Origin: Urophycis tenuis
Taxonomy: Eukaryota; Chordata; Actinopteri; Gadiformes; Phycidae
Direction of reading: 5' to 3'
Assembly (NCBI GenBank): GCA_036785325.1
Contig: JAXIVH010000318.1
Span: 62,001 to 126,000, forward strand
Length of the DNA stretch: 64,000 bases
Shown here: positions 52,752-63,082 of the stretch, piece by piece
Position numbering within the stretch: the stretch's first letter is position 1
How the letters are laid out: each line of letters opens with the position of its first letter
Program-made: the position numbers and the translations under genes
Notes under the pieces: model-generated
What the model saw: only the letters and a program-made list of their open reading frames with translations
The model's database searches: none
What the model was told of the DNA's origin: nothing

Positions 52752-54762
52752 ATGTCGGCGGTGTGGCAATATTTCACGGTGAATGCTCCCACCAGCAAGA
52801 CTGCGACATGCAACGTATGCCGTTAAAAGATTTCCAGGGGTGGCACAAGTGTTGCTAATTTCAATACTAGCAACTTAATAAAACACTTGAAGACACGTCA
52901 CCCTAAAGAGCACGACGAATTTAAATCAAAGGGGAAAAGGAAGGATGAGCTGCAGCAGCAAACTCTGGAAACTGCCTTCCAGCGACGAGAAAAATTTCCC
53001 AAAGACAGCCCAAAAGCCACAAAGATAACAGACAAAATTGTTGAATTTATTGTCTTGGATGACCAACCCCTGTCTGTCGTCGAAAATGTGGGATTTTGCC
53101 GCTTAATGGAGCATTTGGAGCCACGGTACTCTTTGCCTGGTCGTAAATACATCTCAGAAACTGCGCTACCCAAATTATATGAGGCAGTAAGGGAACACAT
53201 TTCATGCATGCTGAAAGACGTGCATGCAATTAGCTTCACCACTGACATTTGGAGCTCCGACGTGTGCCCCATGTCTTTATTGAGTTTAACGTCACACTGG
53301 GTGGACAGAGAGACAGCATTTACCCCTCGAAGTGCGGTGCTGCACGCCAACGAGTTCCGAGGGTCACATACTAGCAAATTAATAGTACAATGGAAAATCC
53401 CTAAGTCCAACATTCATGTTGTTTTGCGCGACAATGCTAGCAACATGAAGAAAGCCATAGATGAGATGGATGTACCAAGTTTGGGATGCTTCGCCCACAC
53501 TCTCCAGCTGGTGTTGCATGAAGGTCTACTGTCACAGAGAAGCGTGAGTGACACACTGGCGAATGGGAGGAAAATAGTCGCGCATTTCAAACACTCGCCA
53601 CTGGCTACTACACGCCTAGAGGATCTTCAAAAAGATCTGCAAATGCCCGTCAAACGTCTGCACCAAGACATAGCAACAAGGTGGAACAGTACTTATTATA
53701 TGGCAGAGAGTTTACTGGTGCAGAAGCGGTCAATTTCAGCATATGGAGCTGACCACGACCTGCCAGTGATCCTTACTGCTAACCAGTGGGCTTTACTGGA
53801 GAAAGCTATCACTGTTCTGGCACCATTTGAAGAACTAACCAGACAGATGAGCTCCTCCACCTCATCTGCAGCTGAAGTCATCCCCTCGGTCACAGTGCTG
53901 AAGCGCCTGCTTGCTCGGTAGAACGAGGAGGACACCATGAAAAAAACCCTTCTTGAGGCTGTCCAGAAAAGATTTAAGACCATCGAGAATGAGCCCTTGT
54001 ATGCAGTTGCCACTCTTTTAGATCCACGATTCAAAGACAGGTATGTCGACTTAATATTTGTATTAAATGTCTATATTATAAACACGTTTGAAATGGTGTT
54101 TTGGCTAACTACATATTGCATTATTATTTATTACTATTGCATTAATATGTTACTATTAAATGCTACTATGGAAGAGGTTGTTTATTTGCTTATTTTACAC
54201 ATTAAGACATTTAATATTTTTCCTATGCTGTTTCAGATACTTCACAGGTGCAGACAGCATCAAGCATGTCAAGGATGCTCTGACGCAAGAGGTGGAGAAG
54301 ATGGAGGCTTTAGAGAGCAGCAGGACCACACCTGAGGGAGCAGAGGCAGTGCCAGGCAACCCCCATAAAGCCCCACGTATGGAAGCACAGCCAGACAGCA
54401 GCAGCAGCAGCAGAAAGAGCAGCTTGAAAGGCCTGTTTGAGGAAATCCTACAGGAGCATGGTGAGGAACGTGGGGCAAGCAGCACAAGCACACAGGTTCA
54501 AATACAAACATATTTGACAGAACAAACGGTCCCGCGCTCAGACAGCCCATACCAGTACTGGGGAGTCAACCAAACTCGGTTTCCCACCCTGGCTGCCACT
54601 GCTGCAAAGTTTCTCTGTGCTCCTTGTACCAGTGTTGACAGTGAGAGACTGTTCAGTGTAGCATCCAACATTGTTGATGCAAGAAGGAACAGGTTAGGAG
54701 GAGAGAGAGCAGAAATGCTCATCTTCCTGAAGAAGAATCTGCCTTTGCTCTTGAAATTATGA
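52752..54762 (+). pseudogene. BED/hAT transposase, two premature stops
   Basis: ATG 52752 starts MSAVWQYFTVN and a BED finger (CNVC ... HLKTRH). A TAA at 52824-52826 falls inside the finger. The RNase H-like core has AISFTTDIWSSDVCPMSLL, NIHVVLRDNASNMKKAI and GCFAHTLQLVLHEGLL, then HQDIATRWNSTYYMAE. A TAG lies at 53919-53921 in the same frame. Exon 1 ends at a GTATGT donor (54041), the intron is 54041-54236, and exon 2 (54237-54762) joins in phase. It carries the hAT C-terminal dimerisation region (TLAATAAKFLCAPCTSVDSE, RLFSVASNIVDARRNRL). Both stops are single-base lesions, so decay is moderate. It resembles ZBED1/ZBED4-type domesticated proteins. Confidence 0.92.
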
Positions 54763-54917
54763 ACAATAGTAAATTGCTCAAATGCTACTGCAATGTGTAG
54801 CCTACTTGTTAAAGTATTTTTTGTTTACTATGTAGCTGCTGCTCTTTTGATTTGTATTTTTTGAATGTTTATTTTATAGGTTGGTGTTGCACTATAAGTT
54901 GTTTTGAAAGAATAGAT

Positions 54918-55192
54918 TTACTTAAGTTGCTGTTGCACTACTGTTTTTTTTATACTGTTCTATTTAAATGACTTTTATATTTAAAGATATTGAGGCTACA
55001 CTTTTTTTTTTTTTTTTAAATAACTATTATTTAAGTTGCTGTTGCACTACTGTTTTTTATACTGTTCTATTTAAATGACTTTTATATTTAAAGATATTGT
55101 GGCTACACTTTAATTTATTTTTAAAATAACTATTATTTAAGTTGCTGTTGCACTACTGTTTTTTATACTGTTCTATTTAAAAATAAATGGCT
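54918..55192 (+). repeat. three tandem ~105-bp units in the hAT 3' UTR
   Basis: The phrase AAGTTGCTGTTGCACTACTG starts units at about 54923, 55037 and 55140. Each is followed by a T run, ATACTGTTCTATTTAAA and (in the first two) TTTTATATTTAAAGATATTG. The third is cut short. They are probably replication-slippage copies. Confidence 0.85.
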
Positions 55193-55470
55193 TTAATTTG
55201 CTGTATTCATTCATCATATCACAGTCATTTTTGTAACATACTGGTATCGGTACTCGGTATCGGCCGATACCCATAGCATAAGTATCGGAATCGGTATCGG
55301 GAGGGAAAAAATGGTATCGGAACATCTCTATTCAGAATAAAACCAAGTTCTGTCTTACCCAACAATGTTAGTATTTGAATATTGTTACTTGAACGACTTA
55401 TTCAGGTTACAATTATACTGTTAAGAAAGTATTGTCTTATACTTTGCCTAAAATGTGAATGCATCATAAT

Positions 55471-56020
55471 CAGTGGCGGCTGGTGAATTTTGTTTTAGGT
55501 GGGGCTGAAAGCTTGAAAACCAAACCCCCGGAGGGGGGTCTGGGGTCATCCTCCCCCAGAAGATTATTTGTGATTTTCACATACAAATGAAGCATTCTGG
55601 TGCATTCTGACAAAATAATAAAGACAAAATAGAATATTTCCTTACAAAGACGAATGGGGCTGGAGAACTAAGTTTTCACTTAATTTATTTGCTTTGTTTA
55701 TGGGAATTATACACAAGTTAAAATTCAATTAAATTCAATTTATAGAGCATCAAAACATTACATGACTCATGGCGCTTGACAGTGTTGAACATTCAGAGAG
55801 AGCCCATATGTAACAGGGGCGAGGAAAAACTCCCTATAATTGGAGATACATATAGGAAGAAACCTCATACAGATCCACGACTCAAGGGCCTGACCCATCT
55901 GCCTAGGGTCAGTTACAGGGCAGTAAGGTTTGTTTACATGATAAATGAATAGGTTAGTTAGGTGTAGAGAATAGAACATGGTGTCTAGAGCCACCTGGGG
56001 TGTAGCCTATGTAACAAAGA
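55471..56020. repeat. teleost dispersed repeat, possible DNA-transposon end at 55471
   Basis: Sequence from 55471 begins CAGTGGCGGCTGGTGA, a tip seen on hAT-type repeats, and continues through a CCCCCGGAGGGGGGTCTGGGG hairpin. Nearby, 55745-55990 has a GAGGAAAAACTCCCT and CAGATCCACGACTCAAGGGC composition common in teleost repeats. No matching right terminus or transposase was found, and the insertion at 56029 may have displaced it. Confidence 0.45.
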
Positions 56021-56028
56021 TGTAGGAT

Positions 56029-56182
56029 CATGGGCGTAGGTTTCGTTTGAAATGTGCTGGGGACAGAGACGCATTCGGAAGTGCATTTTCAGAAGTGCTG
56101 GGTACAATGACGCGCATTCATTTTTTCCCCCTTTCGCGCAGGTCATGTTAATTAATAAAAATGTATACAAAAATGTGATGAT

Positions 56183-56233
<51 letters not shown>

Positions 56234-57063
56234 GCGATGTCTTGACTATGCTCACGCACAGAGCTCTAATACTTTTCATTGGATAATGTGATTCAGATAG
56301 ATGCAGTTCATGGCCGTGTCTACCTGCTGAATGTAACCGCTGTGAAACAATCGGGAAATAACGTTTCATTTCTCTGATTAACGGCTTTATCGAGACCGGC
56401 GCTCGCTCTCTGTTATTGTTACTCTATGTCTCTGTACCAAAGTGCTAGCTCTCTCTCCGTCTCTCTCTCGTCATCGGACACAAATCAAATTAAATGTTGT
56501 TTCTATTTTGTGTAAATTAGGTTAATGCTTTTGTGTTTTTTTGTATTATCAGTTCAACTTGTTGTACTTGCCTGAGGAAATCGTGGATATTGTAACGTGT
56601 TGGGGGAGTGTTTCCCAGAATGCATTGCGACATTCTGGCATTCTGTGTCATTACATTTTATTGCTATTAGATAGGGTTTGGAGGCGAATGTTCAGGACAT
56701 GTTGGGTTGCATTTCACTGTTTCATTACGTTCACTTTGTTGACTGTTGTTTTTGGGATGAGTCAGGGAGCACCATTACTCAACGCACTATGGCATCTTGT
56801 CATACCACTACCACTCCGCTAACGACCGCGTGAAAAGTCCGCTTGAGAACCTGTCATACTGAAGCGGCTTGTAAGAGTAGAGTTCGTCTCTCTTTGTTGA
56901 GCTTGACGTAACTCAGACTGCATTTACTGACGTAGTGGTGAAAGACACCGGTGCGAGTCCCACACGGGGGATTCTTTCATAAAAAGTGGTGGGTACAAAA
57001 TGACTCATGACGAAAACTGGTAGGTACGTGTCCCCACCGTCCCCACCGTATTCTACGCGCCTG
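56029..57063 (+). mobile_element. hAT MITE with CA microsatellite, copy 1
   Basis: Tips are CATGGGCGTAG and CTACGCGCCTG; the 8-bp TSD TGTAGGAT is perfect (56021-56028, 57064-57071). It carries a (CA)n run at about 56184-56230. The open frames inside are low-complexity or mirrored in copy 2. The same sequence occurs in reverse orientation at 59554-60556. It is non-autonomous and inserted in the P-like element. Confidence 0.9.
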
Positions 57064-57071
57064 TGTAGGAT

Positions 57072-57780
57072 GGTTACATAACCAGTATGATAATGCATGA
57101 ATCCCATTTAGTGTCAGAAAGTTCAAATAGTCCAGTGTAGGGATGACTTGTCATAGCTATTGGGAATTGTCATAGGGCAGTAGTGGATCGCTAGGTAGCG
57201 CAGGCCAGGAATCCGGTCAGGGGGACAGCAACAGGCGATGGTAGGGAGTCATAGGATGGGACTTTAGGTGTGATGAGGGCCAAATACAAGAATGGCTGAT
57301 GACTGGTAATGGTGTACCTCACAAGTGAGGTAAGTGGGAAGAGAGAGAGATATATAGAGTGGGTTAGTCGTGCTATAAGTTTCATGATGGTTAGTATTAA
57401 TGTGGTTAAAGTGTATCAATGGTACTATAGAGTGTTACACTAAAGAGAGAAAAGGCAAGAGAGGGAGATTTGAGAGAGAGAGAGGAAGAAGAGGAAGTTG
57501 AACAACATGACAGAGAGAAGAGGTAAGAGGGAGAGTTGAGAGAGAGACAGAGGGAGATACAATATGCACACTGAAGGCATGATGCCACCATAGGAAAGAT
57601 AGACTAGCTATAATGTATAGTATGGAAGATATTAACCAAGTTAAAACCAGTACAATCATTGGGTTTTCCATGTAAAGCATGAACTAACTGTGGAAAGAAA
57701 CAGATGCCCACTCATAAATACCTCCCTGGGTTCAACCCAAGGGTCACCCCCTGGTTCACCCCATGTTATCTTTAAGGTGC
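57072..57780. other. non-coding sequence inside the P-like element
   Basis: Purine-rich GAGAGAGAG tracts (57345-57360, 57460-57560) dominate. The short minus-strand open frames follow these tracts and have no domain. No terminal repeats are recognised here. Confidence 0.45.
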
Positions 57781-58164
57781 CTGCTTAGTGGTGGTCAGAA
57801 CAGGCATGGGGAGGATGGGCTCCGGCAATAAAGGAAGGAAGGACCATTTGTGTATGGTATTGGATGTTTAAGGTGATGACATCATGCTTGGAAAACAGGA
57901 CAAAAAGGGGCACACGGGGGATGTGCGGCAGTCACTTTGCAAACCGACTCAGGCTTTGTGTTGCTTCGCTGCAAGCAATAATAACGTCTTGATCATTCAA
58001 ACTGCGGCCTCCCAGAACCCTCTTACTTTTGTTAAGATATGTGCTTTAGCCACCACAAGGCTTTGTGTTGCTTCGCTGCAAGCGATAATAAATTCTTGAT
58101 CATTCAAACTGCGGCCTCCCAGAACCCTCTTACTTTTGTTAAGATATGTGCTTTAGCCACCACA
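57781..58164 (+). repeat. LTR-like segment with a duplicated 107-bp end
   Basis: A 107-bp unit (57951-58057) beginning AGGCTTTGTGTTGCTTCGCT and ending TTTAGCCACCACA is repeated directly at 58058-58164 with few changes. The AATAAT near the start of each unit and the CCACCACA end resemble the R/U5 end of a retroviral-type LTR. A TG start is possible near 57780, but no TSD or partner LTR was found. Confidence 0.45.
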
Positions 58165-58446
58165 ATAGCCACTGTCCATCTGATTGTCTAGTTAGCTGGC
58201 GCTAATACCCCCCCCTACACAATCTAACTTTTACCCCTGTTGGCTTTTACAATCTTTATCTTCAACATCTATTTCAACTTTATGTTGTTCAAGTATGTCA
58301 TTTCTTCATTTAATTCATTTCATTGACAAGCAATTCTATTACGGTCATACTCTTGTTTGTTAGCCTAGCTGGCTACGATTTCAGTACTCCTTCTCAACTC
58401 TGTGGTAATATAATACAACCAATAGTGCGTTAGTGTTCAATCTTAC

Positions 58447-58526
58447 TTGTGAAAAGTAATCCCCCGATTCCTATTTTCGACGCTCCGCTCATTTGAGCAG
58501 GAATACGCTGAACACCAGCCCGGCAT
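58447..58526 (-). CDS. THAP-domain first exon of a P-like transposase (partial)
   Basis: ATG 58526 (minus strand) encodes MPGWCSAYSCSNERSVENRN then RGITFH, followed by a GTAAGA splice donor at 58446. This is the first half of a THAP zinc finger: the Cys-Xaa4-Cys pair, the Met-Pro start and the RGITFHK strand. In P elements the THAP domain binds subterminal DNA. The exon lies about 140 bp inside the element end, as expected. The following exon, with the second Cys/His pair, was not found, so the gene is incomplete here. The split before the conserved FP motif matches known THAP intron positions (family knowledge). Confidence 0.85.
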
Positions 58527-58675
58527 CCTTGTTTTCTTCTGTAGACGCTACCTGTCAACTGTTGCTGTCAATGCTGCTCGCCGGCTCCTGATCCCCACTC
58601 CAATATGGCGGCCGAATTTCTCGTTTGGCAGCAGCCAATGTTGCGTCTACGTAACAAGATGTCTATGGGAAAACG

Positions 58676-58915
58676 TGTGTGTCATGTTAGCAGATGGAGT
58701 GAACTGCTTGATATTAAATGTACATGTTCAGCGGAAAGTGGCCTATTAAACTGGCATTCTGAGACATCTAGCCTCCTAGGTTTTATCACCAATATAATCA
58801 GTAGGATAACCTGTGGTTTGGACGATTACCTCGCGAGCTGCCGGCAAGTGGAGTTAAACAGAAGAAATTAACGAGCCAACCTGCAGCCGCGGTCCAGAGA
58901 CAAAAATAGGTAACA
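58676..58915 (+). repeat. old gypsy 3' LTR, second piece
   Basis: This continues the LTR cut at 45369 and matches 32159-32396. It ends GGTAACA. Host-side flank begins CGGTGACATT. Confidence 0.92.
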
Positions 58916-58950
58916 CGGTGACATTCATGTATTTACTACACCGCTTAAAG

Positions 58951-59103
58951 CAGTCTGGTTCCCAACCTTTTCCAACTCAGGGCCCACTTTTATGTCTCAA
59001 CATTTTTCGCGGCCCACCTCCGACCATATAATGCGTTCTCAGAGCACTTTTTTTTATTGAAGATAAAACTGAATACAGGTGAAACATGTTGCAACACCTT
59101 CAG

Positions 59104-59110
<7 letters not shown>
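58951..59110 (+). repeat. possible hAT terminus (GGTTCCCAACCTTTT motif)
   Basis: CAGTCTGGTTCCCAACCTTTT followed by GGGCCCAC and GCGGCCCAC matches the tip style of a widespread vertebrate hAT group. No right-hand partner was located. A (CA)n run (about 59107-59151) follows. The remainder to 59545 is AT-rich with nothing recognised. Confidence 0.4.
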
Positions 59111-59152
<42 letters not shown>

Positions 59153-59553
59153 AATCATTCTAGGAGCTGTCCATCAGCACCACATAGATATCAGAAATGA
59201 AACGCGAGGGGCTGTCTGTAACAGGCTAATTAACAAATGATTAATAAATAACAGTATCCTTTTTATTCGTTTTGACAATTCATTTCAGCTGTTTTTTTTT
59301 TTTAATGAGTTAATTTTAAGTACTAAATACGTGGCTGCTTATGCTTAGCCTTAGATGACAGGTTTGAAGTTTGTTTAATCTGATTCTGCCGCTGTGTGCT
59401 GCGCACCGCATACACTGATTCAAACGACCTGTCCTGAGATTTGATCGCAGCGTCCGCTCACGTCCAAATTAATAAATGCCGAAGTTTGCATGGAAATAAT
59501 CCTACGCGGAAAATATAGTGTTCGAGCACAGTGAAGCCTACTGTAGTCAAACT

Positions 59554-60367
59554 CAGGCGCGTAGAATACGTTGGGGACGCGTCCCTACCAGTTTTCGTCA
59601 TGAGTCATTTTGTACCCACCACTTTTTATGAAAGAATCCCCCGTGTGGGACTCGCACCGGTGTCTTTCACCACTACGTCAAGCTCGACAAAGAAAGATGA
59701 ACTCTACTCTTACAAGACGCTTTGGTATGATAGGGTCACAAGCAGACTTGTCACGCAGTAACGAACGGAGTGGTAGTGATATGTCAAGATGCCATAGTGC
59801 GTTGAGTAATGGTGCTCCCTGACTCATCCCAAAAACAACAGTCAACAAAGTGAACGTAATGAAACAGTGAAATGCAACCCACCATGTCCTGAACATTCGC
59901 CTCCAAACCCTATCTAATAGCAATAACATGTAATGACACAGAATGACAGAATGTCGCAATGCATTCTGGGAAACACTCCCAGAATGAACCCCAACCCCAA
60001 CACGTTACAATATCCACGACTTCCTCAGGCAAGTACAACAAGTTGAACTGATAATACAAGAAAACACAAAAGCATTAACCTAATTTACACAAAATAGAAA
60101 CAACATTTAATTTGATTTGTGTCCGATGACGAGAGAGAGACGGAGAGAGAGCTAGCACTTTGGTACAGAGACATAGAGTAACAATAACAGAGAGCGAGCG
60201 CCGGTCTCGATAAAGCCGTTTATCGAGAAATGAAACGAATTGTTTCACAGCGGTTACATTCAGCAGGTAGACACGGCCATGAACTGCACCTATCTGAATC
60301 ACATTATCCAATGAAAAGTATTAGAGCTCTGTGCGTGAGCATCAAGACATCGCGTCTGTGTGTGCGT

Positions 60368-60405
<38 letters not shown>

Positions 60406-60556
60406 CATCATCACATTTTTGTATACATTTTTATTAATTAACATGACCTGCGCGAAAGGAGGAAAAAAATGAATGCGCGTCATTGTACCCAGCACTTCTG
60501 AAAATGCACTTTCGAATGCGTCTCTGTCCCCAGCACATTTCAAACCAAACCTCATG
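59554..60556 (-). mobile_element. hAT MITE with TG microsatellite, copy 2 (inverted)
   Basis: This is the reverse complement of the element at 56029-57063 over its length. Perfect 8-bp TSD GTCAAACT (59546-59553, 60557-60564). The right tip has lost a few bases (CTCATG in place of CTACGCCCATG). The microsatellite is at the equivalent position (about 60356-60405, TG with CG interruptions). Confidence 0.9.
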
Positions 60557-60564
60557 GTCAAACT

Positions 60565-61710
60565 GATCGTTATAATAATAAATAAAATCCACTTTGAATT
60601 ATGGAATTGATTACTAATTTATTGTCAATAAATATTTTAGTTTGGACTGTTTTTCTCTCTCTCCGCAAGAAATATACGTCCTTCACTCAGACGTCCTTAG
60701 GTGTCTGAGTGATTATTTATAATTAATTAATTCATTATTTCTTATATTATATTTTATATTATATTATATTATATTTATCCAATGAGCGTCTAGTTTGGCT
60801 TCAGTGGAACAGCCCACTCCATGCTTCCCATGGATGCTGAGCTTCTGCATTGTTATGAACTGAGACGCTGCGGGAATGGATGAGAAGAAAGTCGTGTCCG
60901 TGACCTGTGATAAGAAGCTGATTTTGAACTAAAGGTTTTCGCGTCCTAGCGCTATATTTAGTCAATGAAATTGACAATACAATACTCAGATTGAGTAATG
61001 TAACAGAATACATTACACATTAAAATTGTATTTGTATTCTGTATTCTGTAACTGGATACATTTTGAAAGTATCCTTCCCAACACAGGTTGTAGCCTTCTA
61101 TGACAACACCAACAGGCTGTTTGTATTGAATTGTATACGTACACGGATACAATTTACATCAAGCTGTGGCAGTGTCCAGTTTGCACACAAAATACTTTCA
61201 GATATGTTGCACTATTAATCCCGATAAAGTGCTCGTTTTAGCACACACAGAGTAAAAGATAGTTAGGATACGAGATATATACATACGGTCTACTGTTGTT
61301 AGGAGAGTAAGGAAAAAATAATAGTATAAAATAAAATGTATACACAAATAAATGAATTAAATTATCCAAACTTCTAAGGACATCCTCATCTCAATCAGTT
61401 ACAACAATGATCAGGCAGTTTCTGTTTCAACATCTCAATTCAATGGGAACAATTTTTTTTATCAATTAATATGTTAAAAGGTTTGTGTACATGTTCATTG
61501 ATTTTAATGCACGGTCTACCATGATTAATTTTAGTTTACAATGACACACTGGATTTACAGATTTTACTATTTAAAATATACAATCAATCAATCAAGAGAT
61601 TGTGTCCGTAGTATGCCTAGTAGTTTAGCCATTTTGAACAGCCAAGCCTAAGTCGTTGTGACACATGCATAGCTGTTTAAATGCCTGAATATACATTTGA
61701 ATATACGTTT
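60565..61710. other. AT-rich non-coding region
   Basis: No gene is seen. TATAT-rich sequence lies at 60735-60780. Around 60985-61090, text such as GTATTCTGTAACTGGATACA and AAGTATCCTTCCCAACAC resembles the end of a common teleost DNA repeat on the minus strand, but no partner end was found. Confidence 0.4.
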
Positions 61711-62001
61711 CTAAGAAGAAGAATTACTGATTTGATCCCGTGAGGGAAATTTGGTCTTCTGCATTTAACCCAATCGTGAATTAGTGACACACTCAGAACA
61801 CAGTGATGGTGAAGCACACAGTGAGGTGAAGCACACACTTAAACCCGATGCAGTGAGCTGCCTGCAACAGCGGCGCTCGGGGAGCAGTGAGGGGTTAGGT
61901 GCCTTGCTCAAGGGCACTTCAGCCATGCGCACTGGTCGGGGTTCGAACCGGCCACCCTCCGGTTACAAATCCAAAGCCCTAACCAGTAGGCCGGCTGCCC
62001 C
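61711..62001 (-). repeat. tRNA-derived SINE
   Basis: Read on the minus strand it starts GGGGCAGCCGGCCTACTGG. It has an A-box-like TGGTTAGGGC (about 61975-61985) and a B box GGTTCGAACC (61940-61949) in tRNA-like spacing. A SINE body with GCCCTTGAGCAAGGCACCTA follows. It ends in a TTCCCTCACGGGATCAAAT region and TTCTTCTTCTTAG. The promoter boxes are internal RNA polymerase III signals. It is a common teleost SINE type; the exact family name is not asserted. Confidence 0.75.
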
Positions 62002-62141
62002 ACTGTTTCATCAAATTATATAACTCCACCATCTGTTTTGCACCATATAATCCCACAGTCACCTGGTTTTAGGGTCAGGTTTCATATTTGGGATTAGTTT
62101 TGCATATATTTTACAATATACATAATACAGGCATCCATACC

Positions 62142-62258
62142 ATTCTGGATATATATATATATATATATATTATGAAAACACTAGAATACATAGTGAAAAA
62201 AAGTTTCAGGATCATATAAATCATAACAACTGACATGCAAAATTAAACAAGGGTAGCG

Positions 62259-62295
<37 letters not shown>
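62142..62295. repeat. AT and CT microsatellites
   Basis: An (AT)n run lies at about 62147-62170 and a (CT)n run at about 62262-62294, with AT-rich unique sequence between. Confidence 0.85.
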
Positions 62296-62298
<3 letters not shown>

Positions 62299-62367
62299 GT
62301 TTTGTAAAGCTTGTACATGTGTGCCAAGTTTGCAGCTTCTCAGTTGACAACAGACAACAGAGTATGT

Positions 62368-62450
62368 TGTCTAGCATTGGTTGTCTGGCACTGGTTGTCT
62401 AGCACTGGTTGTCTAGCACTGGTTGTCTGGCACTGGTTGTCTCGCACCGG
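62368..62450 (+). repeat. 14-bp minisatellite
   Basis: About six tandem copies of GGTTGTCT(A/G)GCACT, the last degenerate. A short open frame through it is repeat-derived and not called. Confidence 0.85.
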
Positions 62451-62545
62451 GGATCGAGGGAAACGGCATTTCGGTTTTTGTGTATGTCCTGTACATTCAT
62501 GAAAACTGACAATAAAGTTTACTTGACTTAACTTGACTTGATGTT
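62451..62545 (+). repeat. LINE (L2/CR1-like) 3' tail
   Basis: The segment ends with TGACAATAAAGTTTACTTGA then ACTTGACTTG repeats: a polyadenylation-like AATAAA followed by short tandem repeats, typical of L2/CR1-type 3' ends in fish. It is severely 5'-truncated. Confidence 0.6.
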
Positions 62546-63082
62546 ATCTTGGTTTCTACAGTATGTATAGTGGTAATCAGAGCCTTTTTTTTAGGATTTA
62601 GGAAAAATTAAAAACTAATAAAAAGAAGAAAATCATAACAAATAAGCCAAACAATAATCAATTAAACAAATTAGTTTACATTTTTATTGCTCTTAAATCT
62701 GTACTGTTGCACATAATCAATGGAAGACAACTCAACAATACAGAAATTTCATGTTGGCAGTCAGCCCGAGGTCAGGGCTAGGACCTGCCTCTTAAAGCAC
62801 CTTGTCATAGATTTAGACTCGTCATTATTCACTTTACGGGAATTTCTTTGTCTTCATTTTAATGCTAAGTGCTGACGTAATGAAATTGTTATCATTGTTA
62901 ATTACTAACCCTACACCAATATGAGAGACACTCATAAATAGATATGCAACCGCCCACACCCATAGCTAAACACACACACACAATTATGTGTGTGTGTGTG
63001 TCACAATTATTATTATTTCCATCCCATGTGTTTTTGTCAACTGGTGACCGGCTGTCACACTCATCTAAAGGCCCAGTGTATT
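62546..63082. other. AT-rich flank downstream of the B3GNT3-like gene
   Basis: This lies 3' of the gene's stop codon and probably includes its 3' UTR. A GT/CA run lies at 62970-63001. No clear AATAAA was seen on the minus strand, and no other gene is present. Confidence 0.45.

Larger units (their letters stand above)
52472..55330 (+). mobile_element. hAT transposon with BED-type transposase, 2.9 kb
   Basis: The termini TAGAGTTGTTCCGAT and, reversed, TAGAGATGTTCCGAT are followed inside by repeated CCGATACC motifs. The 8-bp TSD TTCAGAAT is perfect (52464-52471, 55331-55338). It carries a near-complete two-exon transposase. A tandem repeat lies in the 3' untranslated part. It is inserted within the P-like element. 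Confidence 0.94.
45370..58667 (-). mobile_element. P-like (THAP) DNA transposon, expanded by later insertions
   Basis: The tips are CATAGACG and, reversed from the right, CATAGACA. A subterminal inverted block GGCCGCCAT(C/A)TTGGAGTGG lies 40-80 bp inside each end (about 45421 and about 58600). The 8-bp TSD GGAAAACG is perfect (45362-45369, 58668-58675) and the interrupted LTR reads on. A THAP-domain first exon lies just inside the right end. An 8-bp TSD plus a THAP-coding first exon identifies the P superfamily (Drosophila P, vertebrate THAP9 relatives). Excluding nested inserts about 3 kb remains, with no transposase catalytic region found, so it is a non-autonomous or decayed copy. Confidence 0.85.
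32054..58915 (+). mobile_element. old Ty3/gypsy element with tRNA-Pro primer site, hugely expanded by insertions
   Basis: The 5' LTR (32054-32396) begins TGTTATTAGAATAAGG. The 3' LTR is in two pieces, 45265-45369 and 58676-58915, totalling 345 bp against 343 bp, split by the P-like element. The PBS is at 32398-32415, and a purine-rich AGAGTGGGGGTAG precedes the 3' LTR. Internal coding is gag (32489 onward), protease, RT, RNase H, integrase, in the usual Ty3/gypsy order. A chromovirus and a hAT element are inserted in gag. Flanking 5-mers (CCCGT and CGGTG) do not match, so no TSD is claimed. Multiple stops and an integrase deletion show it is old. Confidence 0.9.

Noticed and set aside
32049..58920. 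A target duplication for the old gypsy element
   Set aside because: CCCGT before the 5' LTR and CGGTG after the 3' LTR do not match; either decayed or the flank was rearranged.
61900..62001. Functional tRNA gene suggested by the A and B boxes
   Set aside because: The body continues into SINE sequence with a LINE-like tail, and the arms do not form a complete tRNA cloverleaf by eye.
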